Shown: positions 7,526 to 14,406 of the stretch, in pieces
Layout: each line of letters begins with the position of its first letter
Position numbering within the stretch: position 1 is the first letter of the stretch
Assembly: GCA_036677375.1 (NCBI GenBank)
Contig: JAVBWO010000024.1
Location: forward strand, 1-64,000
DNA length: 64,000 nucleotides
Source of the DNA: JAVBWO01 sp036677375
Lineage (GTDB): Bacteria > Bacillota > Dehalobacteriia > UBA4068 > UBA4997
Direction: 5' to 3'
Position numbers and translations under genes: made by a program
Notes under the pieces: model-generated
What the model was told of the DNA's origin: nothing
The model's database searches: none
Seen by the model: the letters and a program-made list of their open reading frames with translations, nothing else

Positions 7526-9350
7526 AAACAGAAAAAGAGAAAAATCAGTGCCGCAGGAGGATGCAAAAATCAAGGATTTCCTTGACATGATCGCTCCGGG
7601 CATCATCAAATTCAACACCGACCACTTCATATGCGGCAACACCTACCGCTGTGTGTGGGTGCTGCGGGAATATCCCACAGCTACCGAGGAACAGGCCATC
7701 CTGCGCCACCTCGGAGAAAAGGACGGCGTGACCCTGCGCATCTACACCCGTCAGGTAACGGCGGCCGAGGAAAAGAAGATCATCCACAATGCCGCCAACA
7801 AAAATCGCATGGATAAGAGCAGTACCAACGATCTCCAGCAGACCGTCACCGCCGAAAGCAATCTGCAGGATGTAGTGACGCTGGTCTCCTCCATGCACCG
7901 GAATCGGGAGCCGCTTCTGCACTGCGCTGTTTTTATCGAGCTGACCGCTCACGATTCCGATGCGCTGAAGCTGCTCCAGACCGATGTGCTCACCGAGCTG
8001 GTGCGCTCCAAGCTCAATGTGGACCGGCTCATGCTGCGCCAGCGGGAGGGTTTTCTCGCCGTAGGCCCCGCTGGCTGGAATGTGTTCGCCAGCCAGTTTG
8101 AACGGGTGCTGCCCGCAAGCTCCGTGGCAAACCTCTATCCTTTCAACTACAGCGGTAAGACCGACCCTCACGGCTTTTACCTCGGCAGGGATAAGTTCGG
8201 CTCCAATATCATTGCGGATTTTGACAAGCGCGACGATGACAAAACCAACGCCAATGTCCTGATACTCGGTAACTCCGGCCAAGGCAAGAGCTACCTGTTA
8301 AAGCTCATTCTCTGCAATATCCTCGAATCGGGCAAGTCGGTTCTGTGCCTTGATCCAGAGCACGAATATGTGGAGCTGGCGGAAAACCTCGGCGGCTGTT
8401 TCATTGATCTCATGTCGGGCCGGTACCGGATCAACCCGCTGGAGCCGAAAACATGGGACGAGGGCGGCAGCCCGGAGGACACCGACGCGCCCCAGGCGTT
8501 CCGCCAGTCCACCAAGCTCAGTCAGCACATCAGCTTTCTCAAGGATTTCTTCCGGTGCTACAAAGATTTTTCCGACCGCCACATTGACGCCATTGAAATC
8601 ATGCTGGGCAAGCTGTACGAACAGTTCGGAATCAGCGACCGCACCGATTTCAAGAGCCTTGCCGCCACGGACTACCCCATTTTGTCCGACCTCTATGCCC
8701 TGATTGAAGCCGAGTACAAGGGCTACGACAAAACCAAATACCAGCTCTACCCGCCGGAGCTTTTGCAGGAAATCCTGCTGGGGCTTCACTCCATGTGCAT
8801 GGGCGCGGAAAGTCAGTTTTTCAACGGCCACACCAACGTAACCTCCGACCGCTTTATTGTGTTCGGAGTAAAAGGCTTGCTCCAGGCCAGTCGGAACGTG
8901 AAAAACGCCCTGCTGTTCAATGTTCTGTCCTTCATGAGCGACAAGCTTCTGACCGAGGGGAACACCGCCGCCTCCATTGACGAGTTGTATCTGTTCCTCA
9001 CGAACCTGACAGCCATTGAATACATCCGCAATTTCATGAAGCGTGTGCGCAAGAAGGAATCGGCGGTTATTCTTTCGTCACAGAACTTGGAGGATTTCAA
9101 TATTGAGCACATCCGCGAATTGACCAAGCCGCTGTTTTCCATTCCGTCTCATGCGTTTCTGTTCAACGCAGGCAACATCGACAAGCGGTTCTATATCGAC
9201 TCCCTCCAGCTGGAAGAAAGCGAATACAACCTGATCCGCTTTCCCCAGCGCGGTGTCTGCCTCTACAAATGCGGCATTGAGCGGTATAACCTCGCGGTTC
9301 ACGCTCCGGCATATAAGGAGAAATTGTTCGGAACGGCGGGCGGCAGATAA
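7518..9350 (+). CDS. VirB4/TraE-family conjugal transfer ATPase
   Basis: A 610-aa ATPase that powers assembly and substrate movement of the type IV secretion channel at the inner membrane. The N-terminal half is the CagE/TrbE/VirB4-type domain; Walker A GNSGQGKSYLLK lies near residue 250, CLDPEHEYVELAENLGG follows, and the C-terminal part has KRVRKKESAVILSSQNLEDF and PHAFLFNAGN-like sensor regions. Length is normal for Gram-positive VirB4 proteins. The start is GTG, overlapping the preceding gene. It is the key marker for a functional conjugation module together with the VirD4 and relaxase genes downstream. Confidence 0.95.
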   Translation: MSKNRKREKSVPQEDAKIKDFLDMIAPGIIKFNTDHFICGNTYRCVWVLREYPTATEEQAILRHLGEKDGVTLRIYTRQVTAAEEKKIIHNAANKNRMDKSSTNDLQQTVTAESNLQDVVTLVSSMHRNREPLLHCAVFIELTAHDSDALKLLQTDVLTELVRSKLNVDRLMLRQREGFLAVGPAGWNVFASQFERVLPASSVANLYPFNYSGKTDPHGFYLGRDKFGSNIIADFDKRDDDKTNANVLILGNSGQGKSYLLKLILCNILESGKSVLCLDPEHEYVELAENLGGCFIDLMSGRYRINPLEPKTWDEGGSPEDTDAPQAFRQSTKLSQHISFLKDFFRCYKDFSDRHIDAIEIMLGKLYEQFGISDRTDFKSLAATDYPILSDLYALIEAEYKGYDKTKYQLYPPELLQEILLGLHSMCMGAESQFFNGHTNVTSDRFIVFGVKGLLQASRNVKNALLFNVLSFMSDKLLTEGNTAASIDELYLFLTNLTAIEYIRNFMKRVRKKESAVILSSQNLEDFNIEHIRELTKPLFSIPSHAFLFNAGNIDKRFYIDSLQLEESEYNLIRFPQRGVCLYKCGIERYNLAVHAPAYKEKLFGTAGGR

Positions 9351-9369
9351 CATGGAAAGGAGAAAAATC

Positions 9370-9849
9370 ATGAACAGACTGCAACAGCAGAAAGAAAACA
9401 AATCAGGACTCCTCGAAGATATGCTGTCCTTCATCCGCTACACACCCAATCGGGAGGCGGATCTTTTAGCGTTTATGGAGAAATACCAGAAAGCGGATTG
9501 CGACGAGCGCCCCGCCATTTTGGAGCAGCTCCGGTGCTGCATGGATGGCAAGGAATACCCCGATCCCTACGCCGGGAGCTACCACTATACCCCGGAGGAT
9601 GTGTCTGTCATGGGGCAGATTCTGGATGACTACATTGACGACCTCACCTTGGCGCAGGGTGATCCCGCCGCCGTTTCAGAGTGTGTGCGGGATACGGTGC
9701 TGAAAATCAATGCGCTCAACGAGGAATGCGGGCGGTATCTCATTGATACCTGGCGCAGGGAACGGCTGTGCGGCTTCATCAACTCTGCGGCGGAGCTGGC
9801 GGGGCTGTCTCAGGAAAAAGACCTGACCCTGCAGCACAGGATATGGTAA
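9370..9849 (+). CDS. Hypothetical ICE protein, 159 aa
   Basis: I do not recognise the family. The product is acidic and mostly helical, rich in Glu and Asp, with a short segment PDPYAGSYHYTPEDV in the middle; no signal peptide or membrane span. The start at 9370 follows AAAGGAGAAAAATC; the longer in-frame extension reads back into virB4 and is rejected. It lies in the transfer operon between virB4 and the amidoligase, so a transfer-related or regulatory role is possible but not shown. Confidence 0.65.
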   Translation: MNRLQQQKENKSGLLEDMLSFIRYTPNREADLLAFMEKYQKADCDERPAILEQLRCCMDGKEYPDPYAGSYHYTPEDVSVMGQILDDYIDDLTLAQGDPAAVSECVRDTVLKINALNEECGRYLIDTWRRERLCGFINSAAELAGLSQEKDLTLQHRIW

Positions 9850-9862
9850 AGGCGGTGAGTAA

Positions 9863-10900
9863 ATGGAGATACAGGGTCAGGATTTCGGGATTGAAATTGA
9901 AATGACCGGGCTTACCAGAAGCCGCGCTGCCGAGGTCATTGCCGAATATTTCGGCACCACAAAAGAATATGAGGGCAGCTTCTATGACACCTATTTCGCA
10001 AGGGATACCACCGGCCGCAAATGGAAGGTCATGAGCGACGGCAGTCTGGACTGCCAGCGGAAGGAGGGCCGCAGGAAGGTCAGCGCCGACCGGAACTACA
10101 GCGTGGAGCTGGTCAGCCCCATCTGCCAGTACGGGGATATCGAAACGGTGCAGGAGCTGATCCGCAGGCTCCGGGAGGCCGGTGCGTTTGTGAATTCCTC
10201 CTGTGGCATCCACATTCATATCAATGCCGCGCCCTTTGACGCACCCCACCTCCGTAATCTGGTCAACATCATGGCGGCCAAGGAGGATATGATTTACAAG
10301 GCGCTGAAGGTCTCGCGTGGGAGGGAAAGCCACTACTGCCAGAAGATTGACCCCGCTTTTTTAGAGCGGCTCAACCGGCAGAAGCCCGCCACCCTCGACC
10401 GGCTGAAAAGCCTCTGGTATAACGGCGGGGACGGCAGCCGGGAGCATTACCACCATAGCCGCTACCACTGCCTGAATCTGCACAGTGTGTTCCAAAAGGG
10501 TACGGTGGAATTCCGGGCGTTCAACGGAGAGCTGCACGCCGGAAAAATCAAGGCGTACATCCAGTTCTGTCTTGCCATGACCGCGCAGGCGCTCAACCAG
10601 CGGTCGGCAAGTCCTACGAAAACACAGTCCAGCAATGAAAAATATACTTTCCGTGTTTGGCTTCTGCGCCTCGGTATGATCGGGGACGAGTTTAAAACCG
10701 CCCGTAAGCATCTGCTGGATCATCTGGAGGGCTGCATCGCGTGGAAAGACCCGGCACAGGCCCAAAGGCAAAAGGAACGGCTGCGTCAGAAGCGGGAGGC
10801 GGAGCGTCAGCAGACACAGGCTCCCCCGGAAGAAGCGGTGCCGGAACCTATTATGGAAGCGGAGGACGAGCAGTCCCCCGCTTTTACTATGTCCATGTAG
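9863..10900 (+). CDS. Putative amidoligase (COOH-NH2 ligase family)
   Basis: A 345-aa protein with the amidoligase fold related to glutamine synthetase/GCS: GIEIEMTGLTRSRA at residues 10-23 (metal-binding Glu strand), GRKWKVMSDGSLD, SVELVSPICQYGD, and SSCGIHIHINA near 114, then a helical region ending in a charged RQKREAERQQTQ stretch. The family is predicted to form amide bonds between amino acids, peptides or cell-wall/protein carboxyl groups. The next gene is a gamma-glutamylcyclotransferase-like protein, a pairing described for these predicted amidoligases (analysis by Iyer and Aravind). It is set among conjugation genes next to a wall hydrolase, so peptide tagging or wall-peptide editing during transfer is a reasonable inference. 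Confidence 0.85.
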   Translation: MEIQGQDFGIEIEMTGLTRSRAAEVIAEYFGTTKEYEGSFYDTYFARDTTGRKWKVMSDGSLDCQRKEGRRKVSADRNYSVELVSPICQYGDIETVQELIRRLREAGAFVNSSCGIHIHINAAPFDAPHLRNLVNIMAAKEDMIYKALKVSRGRESHYCQKIDPAFLERLNRQKPATLDRLKSLWYNGGDGSREHYHHSRYHCLNLHSVFQKGTVEFRAFNGELHAGKIKAYIQFCLAMTAQALNQRSASPTKTQSSNEKYTFRVWLLRLGMIGDEFKTARKHLLDHLEGCIAWKDPAQAQRQKERLRQKREAERQQTQAPPEEAVPEPIMEAEDEQSPAFTMSM

Positions 10901-10912
10901 AAGGGAGAACGT

Positions 10913-11416
10913 ATGAAAAGCAAACTGTATATCGCCTATGGCAGCAATCTTAATCTGCCGCAGATGGCGCACCGGTGCCCATCCGCCAAGGTGGTGGGGG
11001 CATCCGAAATCAAGGATTATGCCCTTGTGTTCCGGGGCGGCCGAAACGGAGCCGTTGCCACCATTGAGCCCTGCGAGGGTTCCTCCGTCCCTGTTTTGCT
11101 GTGGAAGATCACGCCGAAGGATGAAGCGGCGCTGGATGTTTATGAGGGCTTTCCCCGGTTCTATGACAAGGAACTGATGGAACTGCCACTGGATGGACAG
11201 TCGGTGTCCGCCATGGTCTATGTGATGACGCCGGGGCATCGCTTGGGGTATCCCTCGGACTATTACTACAACACCATCCGTGAGGGCTACAAAACCGCGG
11301 GCTTTGACACCGCTGTTCTGGAGCAGGCGGTGGACTATACCGAGCAGCTCATGGCAAGTGAGCCGGAGCCGGAACAGCAGAGTCTATTCGGCTTTGGCGG
11401 TCTGAAATGGTGGTGA
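10913..11416 (+). CDS. Gamma-glutamylcyclotransferase-like protein
   Basis: A 167-aa protein with the GGCT fold: YIAYGSNLNLPQM (YGSN substrate loop, residues 5-17), LVFRGGRNGAVATI, VLLWKITPKDEAALDVYEG with the probable catalytic Glu in YEGFPRFY near residue 76, and a C-terminal YNTIREGYKTAGFD helix. The enzymes cleave gamma-glutamyl amide links by cyclising the glutamyl group. It is 12 bases downstream of the amidoligase, with RBS AAGGGAGAACGT, so the pair may make and break the same amide bond. The substrate is unknown. Confidence 0.85.
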   Translation: MKSKLYIAYGSNLNLPQMAHRCPSAKVVGASEIKDYALVFRGGRNGAVATIEPCEGSSVPVLLWKITPKDEAALDVYEGFPRFYDKELMELPLDGQSVSAMVYVMTPGHRLGYPSDYYYNTIREGYKTAGFDTAVLEQAVDYTEQLMASEPEPEQQSLFGFGGLKWW

Positions 11417-11420
11417 CGGC

Positions 11421-12929
11421 ATGGCAGATCCCGCAACCATCGCAGCTGTTGTAAAAGCCGCCGCTACCGCGCTCTCGGATGAACGCACCCGGAAAACCAT
11501 CTGCTGGATCATTGCCGCCGTCCTGTCCCCGCTGATTTTGGTCGTCGTGCTGGTCTGCTCCTTGCTTTCCGGCACCACAAACCACAACAACACCGCCGTG
11601 GAGCTGTGCTTTCACGGCGGTGTCATTCCGGCGAGTATGCCTGCGGAGTACCGGGAATACATCGGGGATATGCGCCAGAGCTTCACCCTCATAGACAATG
11701 CCATCGATAACGTGAACGCAGAGATGGAGGACGGCGACAGCCTTGACAATTACCGGGTCAAGGCAATTTTTTATTCTCTGTTCTTCGGCGCAGCGTCCCC
11801 CTCCCGACTGGAACACCGGCGCTATGTGGACTGCTTTGTGACGTATGAGGAACGCACCCGCACCGTGGAGAACGGCGACGGCACCACCTCGGAAGAAACC
11901 TATACCGTAGCCGTACCCATCACCTCTCTGCCCGCTGTCTACAACAACATCCGCGCGCTGTTCGGCAGAGCCGTCACTTATGAGGATCAGGCCAACGCCA
12001 ATGAAATCTATTACCGCGCCCGATATGGCACCGGCGCGCCCATGGAAGATGACAATTCCGGGCTGTGGGAGGACTGGACGCCGGATCAGATGGACGGTTT
12101 TTATTCCGATTTGCCTGTCGGAGAAGCGGGTGCACAGGCTGTCCGGCTGGGGCTTTCCCGCCTTGGAGACCCGTATTCGCAGGAGCTTCGAGGACAGGGC
12201 AGCTACACCGACTGCAGCTATCTTGTACAGTGGGTGTACAAAAAGCTGGGGGTAAATCTGCCTGGCACGGCTGCGGCGCAGGGCAAATACTGCGTGGACA
12301 ACGGGCTGACGATTCCAAAATCCAGCCTTGCTCCCGGAGATTTGGTGTTCTGGAGCCACAAGCCCAACGACCGCTTCATGAACATTACCCACGTTGGCAT
12401 CTACGCCGGGGACGGCAAGGTGGTGGACGCATCCTCCTCGAAAGGACAGGTCGTCTACCGGGATTTGTTCGATTCCGGCAAGCAGGTGCTGTACGCAAGA
12501 CCCTACGCGGAAGCGCCGGAAGCCTCCGCCTCCGGCTTGATTTCTCCGCTGGGTAAGAACTGGCGCTCCATGGTGACCTCTGAATTCGGCGGCAGGACGG
12601 ACCCGCTCACCGGCGAGTGGGCGGGGCATTCCGGTATTGATCTCGGCGCATCGAAAGGCACCTCCATCCGTGCGGCACAGGCGGGAACAGTGAAAACCGT
12701 AGTCTATGGCAGCACCGGCTACGGCTATTATCTCACCATTGACCACGGCGGCGGGCTGGTCACCTTATACGGTCACTGCTCTGAGATTCTCGTCCGTGAG
12801 GGGCAAACCGTGAAAGCCGGGGAAACCGTTGCCAAGGTGGGTTCCACCGGGCGCAGCACCGGAAACCATCTGCACTTTGAGGTGCGGGTGAACGGTGTGA
12901 AGCAAAATCCGAGAAATTATCTACCATAA
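11421..12929 (+). CDS. Membrane-anchored bifunctional peptidoglycan hydrolase (NlpC/P60 + M23)
   Basis: A 502-aa conjugation-associated wall hydrolase. A transmembrane anchor spans about residues 26-52 (ICWIIAAVLSPLILVVVLV). A spacer domain to about 210 is followed by an NlpC/P60 endopeptidase with the catalytic Cys in YTDCSYLV (about 264) and His in ITHVGIY (about 323). The C-terminus is an M23 zinc peptidase with HSGIDLG (about 402) and the HLHFEV motif (about 482). Two hydrolase activities in one membrane protein fit local opening of the wall for the mating channel. Gene order after virB4 and before the relaxase matches other Clostridia ICEs. Confidence 0.92.
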   Translation: MADPATIAAVVKAAATALSDERTRKTICWIIAAVLSPLILVVVLVCSLLSGTTNHNNTAVELCFHGGVIPASMPAEYREYIGDMRQSFTLIDNAIDNVNAEMEDGDSLDNYRVKAIFYSLFFGAASPSRLEHRRYVDCFVTYEERTRTVENGDGTTSEETYTVAVPITSLPAVYNNIRALFGRAVTYEDQANANEIYYRARYGTGAPMEDDNSGLWEDWTPDQMDGFYSDLPVGEAGAQAVRLGLSRLGDPYSQELRGQGSYTDCSYLVQWVYKKLGVNLPGTAAAQGKYCVDNGLTIPKSSLAPGDLVFWSHKPNDRFMNITHVGIYAGDGKVVDASSSKGQVVYRDLFDSGKQVLYARPYAEAPEASASGLISPLGKNWRSMVTSEFGGRTDPLTGEWAGHSGIDLGASKGTSIRAAQAGTVKTVVYGSTGYGYYLTIDHGGGLVTLYGHCSEILVREGQTVKAGETVAKVGSTGRSTGNHLHFEVRVNGVKQNPRNYLP

Positions 12930-12953
12930 ATTTAAGAAGGAAGGGCTGATTTT

Positions 12954-13328
12954 ATGCGTGAGAACAAGATTAAGGTACTCAAAATTGAGCCGGGGCAGGC
13001 GCCCCATGTCAAGGAAATTCAAAATGACCTTGCCAGCCTGCAGGCGGAGGTGGGCGGCCTGATTGAATGCATCAGCTTTCCCAACGGCTGCGTTGCCGTC
13101 TGCAATGAGGAAGGCAAAATAAACGGAATGCCGCCCAACAGGCGGCTGGGCGCGGACATTATCTGCGGTCCGTTTTTTGTCTGCGACACCACCTATGACG
13201 GCAACTTTACCTCGCTCGGCAAGAGTAAGGTCGCGGAATACAGCCAGCTTTTTGCTGACATTCCCGAATTCACCGGGCAGGAACCGGAGCTGGAACCCGG
13301 CTTCACCTTTATGGGATTTCGATTTTAA
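12954..13328 (+). CDS. DUF3846-domain protein
   Basis: A 124-aa protein with the DUF3846 pattern: KVLKIEPGQAPHVKEIQNDL, LQAEVGGLIECI, and GMPPNRRLGADIICGPFFVC. The family is common in Firmicutes ICEs and phages and its function is unknown. RBS AAGGAAGGGCTGATTTT. It lies between the wall hydrolase and the DUF6103-like gene. Confidence 0.8.
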   Translation: MRENKIKVLKIEPGQAPHVKEIQNDLASLQAEVGGLIECISFPNGCVAVCNEEGKINGMPPNRRLGADIICGPFFVCDTTYDGNFTSLGKSKVAEYSQLFADIPEFTGQEPELEPGFTFMGFRF

Positions 13329-13342
13329 GGAGGACACTCAGC

Positions 13343-13609
13343 ATGAAAAAAGAAAGCATTACCGTGCAAATGGACGGCGAAAAGCTCCGTGCGGTGAAAC
13401 GCTACATGGAGAAAAAGGATGCGGATCTCACACAGGAGCTCTGCGATTCCTTGCAGAAGCTCTATGAAAAATACGTTCCGTCTTCCGTCCGGGAATATAT
13501 TGACGAGGGCTGCGAGGATGCTCCCGCCACCGCTTCGCCCAAAAAGCAAAAAGAAAAAGAGAAATCTGCTCCTGCCGCTGATGGCACACAGGACAGGGCG
13601 GCACATTAA
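13343..13609 (+). CDS. Small DUF6103-like protein
   Basis: An 88-aa protein. The N-terminal MKKESITVQMDGEKLRAVKR and helical LTQELCDSLQKLYEKYVP region resemble small ICE proteins of the DUF6103 type, possibly ribbon-helix-helix-like. The C-terminus is low-complexity Lys/Glu/Ala. RBS AAGGAGGACACTCAGC. It is the last gene before the noncoding region that precedes the relaxosome genes. Function unknown. Confidence 0.65.
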   Translation: MKKESITVQMDGEKLRAVKRYMEKKDADLTQELCDSLQKLYEKYVPSSVREYIDEGCEDAPATASPKKQKEKEKSAPAADGTQDRAAH

Positions 13610-13989
13610 GGCGCATGCCCGTCCCCCAGCGTTGCCCCCTGTTCGCCCCTGTGTGCCGCTTTGACAGGCGGTGTGGCATCCATGCACCCATCCCACTCTA
13701 AACGGCAACGTGAGGGCTTTGTGCGAGCGTTGGGAAAAGGCTCTCTGCACCCCAAATCCAGCAGTCTCCACGGTCGAAAAAAGAGCAGGAGAAAGGCAGG
13801 TGGTCGCAAGCGACCGCCCGCCGCCCACTTCGCCCAGCAGTGCTGGGCGTTTTTCGCACTTCCCCATGAGGTGGTCGGATTGCGGGTTTGTCACAGCCGG
13901 GGTGGTCGAAATCAGAGAAACCGCAGGAAAACAAAGGCTTTCTGACCGTCACCTTCGGGGTAGACGGCAGGCAATAGGAGGATTTGCCG
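13610..13989 (+). other. Noncoding region before the relaxosome genes, candidate oriT
   Basis: About 380 bases without a convincing gene, directly upstream of the accessory DNA-binding protein and relaxase, which is where oriT usually lies. It contains a perfect inverted repeat GGTCGC-AA-GCGACC (13802-13815), a second perfect hairpin CGCCCAGCA-G-TGCTGGGCG (13831-13849) followed by five T, and an RBS at its right end. The second hairpin could also be a terminator for the preceding operon. The nick site cannot be placed from sequence alone. Confidence 0.45.
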
Positions 13990-14406
13990 ATGAAAAACAA
14001 CAAGGAAAGAACCGCCGTCTGGATGTACCCCGAAACGATGGATCGGATGGACGGCTGGCTGGAAAAGGACAACTGCAAAAGCCGCAGTGAGTTTATTGAG
14101 AAAGCCCTCGGCTTTTACATGGGCTACCTTGGGTCGGAGGACATCACCTCCTACCTCTCCAAAGCCCTGCTCTCGTCCGTTGAGGGAACCTTGCAGAAAA
14201 CCGAAAACCGGGTGGCGGCCAACCTCTTCCGTCTGTCGGTGGAGATCAGCATGATGATGCATCTGCTGGCAACCACGCTCAATATCACAGATGATGAACT
14301 GCGCCGGCTCCGCGGCCGCTGCGTTTCCGAGGTGAAAAAGACCAGGGGCAAGATCCGTCTGGATGATGCGGTGGACTTCCAGAGCAGCCAGAATGACGAA
14401 GAATAA
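13990..14406 (+). CDS. Ribbon-helix-helix relaxosome accessory protein (MobC-like)
   Basis: A 138-aa DNA-binding protein. The N-terminus ERTAVWMYPETMDRMDGWLE followed by CKSRSEFIEKALGFYMGYL is a ribbon-helix-helix pattern; the rest is helical and ends in an acidic tail. Such proteins bind oriT next to the nick site and load the relaxase. The ATG at 13990 is preceded by AGGAGG at a good distance; the TTG 6 bases earlier is unlikely. The last base of the stop codon is the first base of the relaxase start, indicating coupling. Confidence 0.8.
   Translation: MKNNKERTAVWMYPETMDRMDGWLEKDNCKSRSEFIEKALGFYMGYLGSEDITSYLSKALLSSVEGTLQKTENRVAANLFRLSVEISMMMHLLATTLNITDDELRRLRGRCVSEVKKTRGKIRLDDAVDFQSSQNDEE

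Noticed and set aside
7545..8282. 245-aa frame on the - strand opposite virB4
   Set aside because: Antisense of the VirB4 N-terminal region; no RBS or family resemblance.
11349..12746. 465-aa frame on the - strand opposite the NlpC/P60-M23 hydrolase
   Set aside because: Shadow frame of a GC-rich gene; the + frame has the catalytic motifs.
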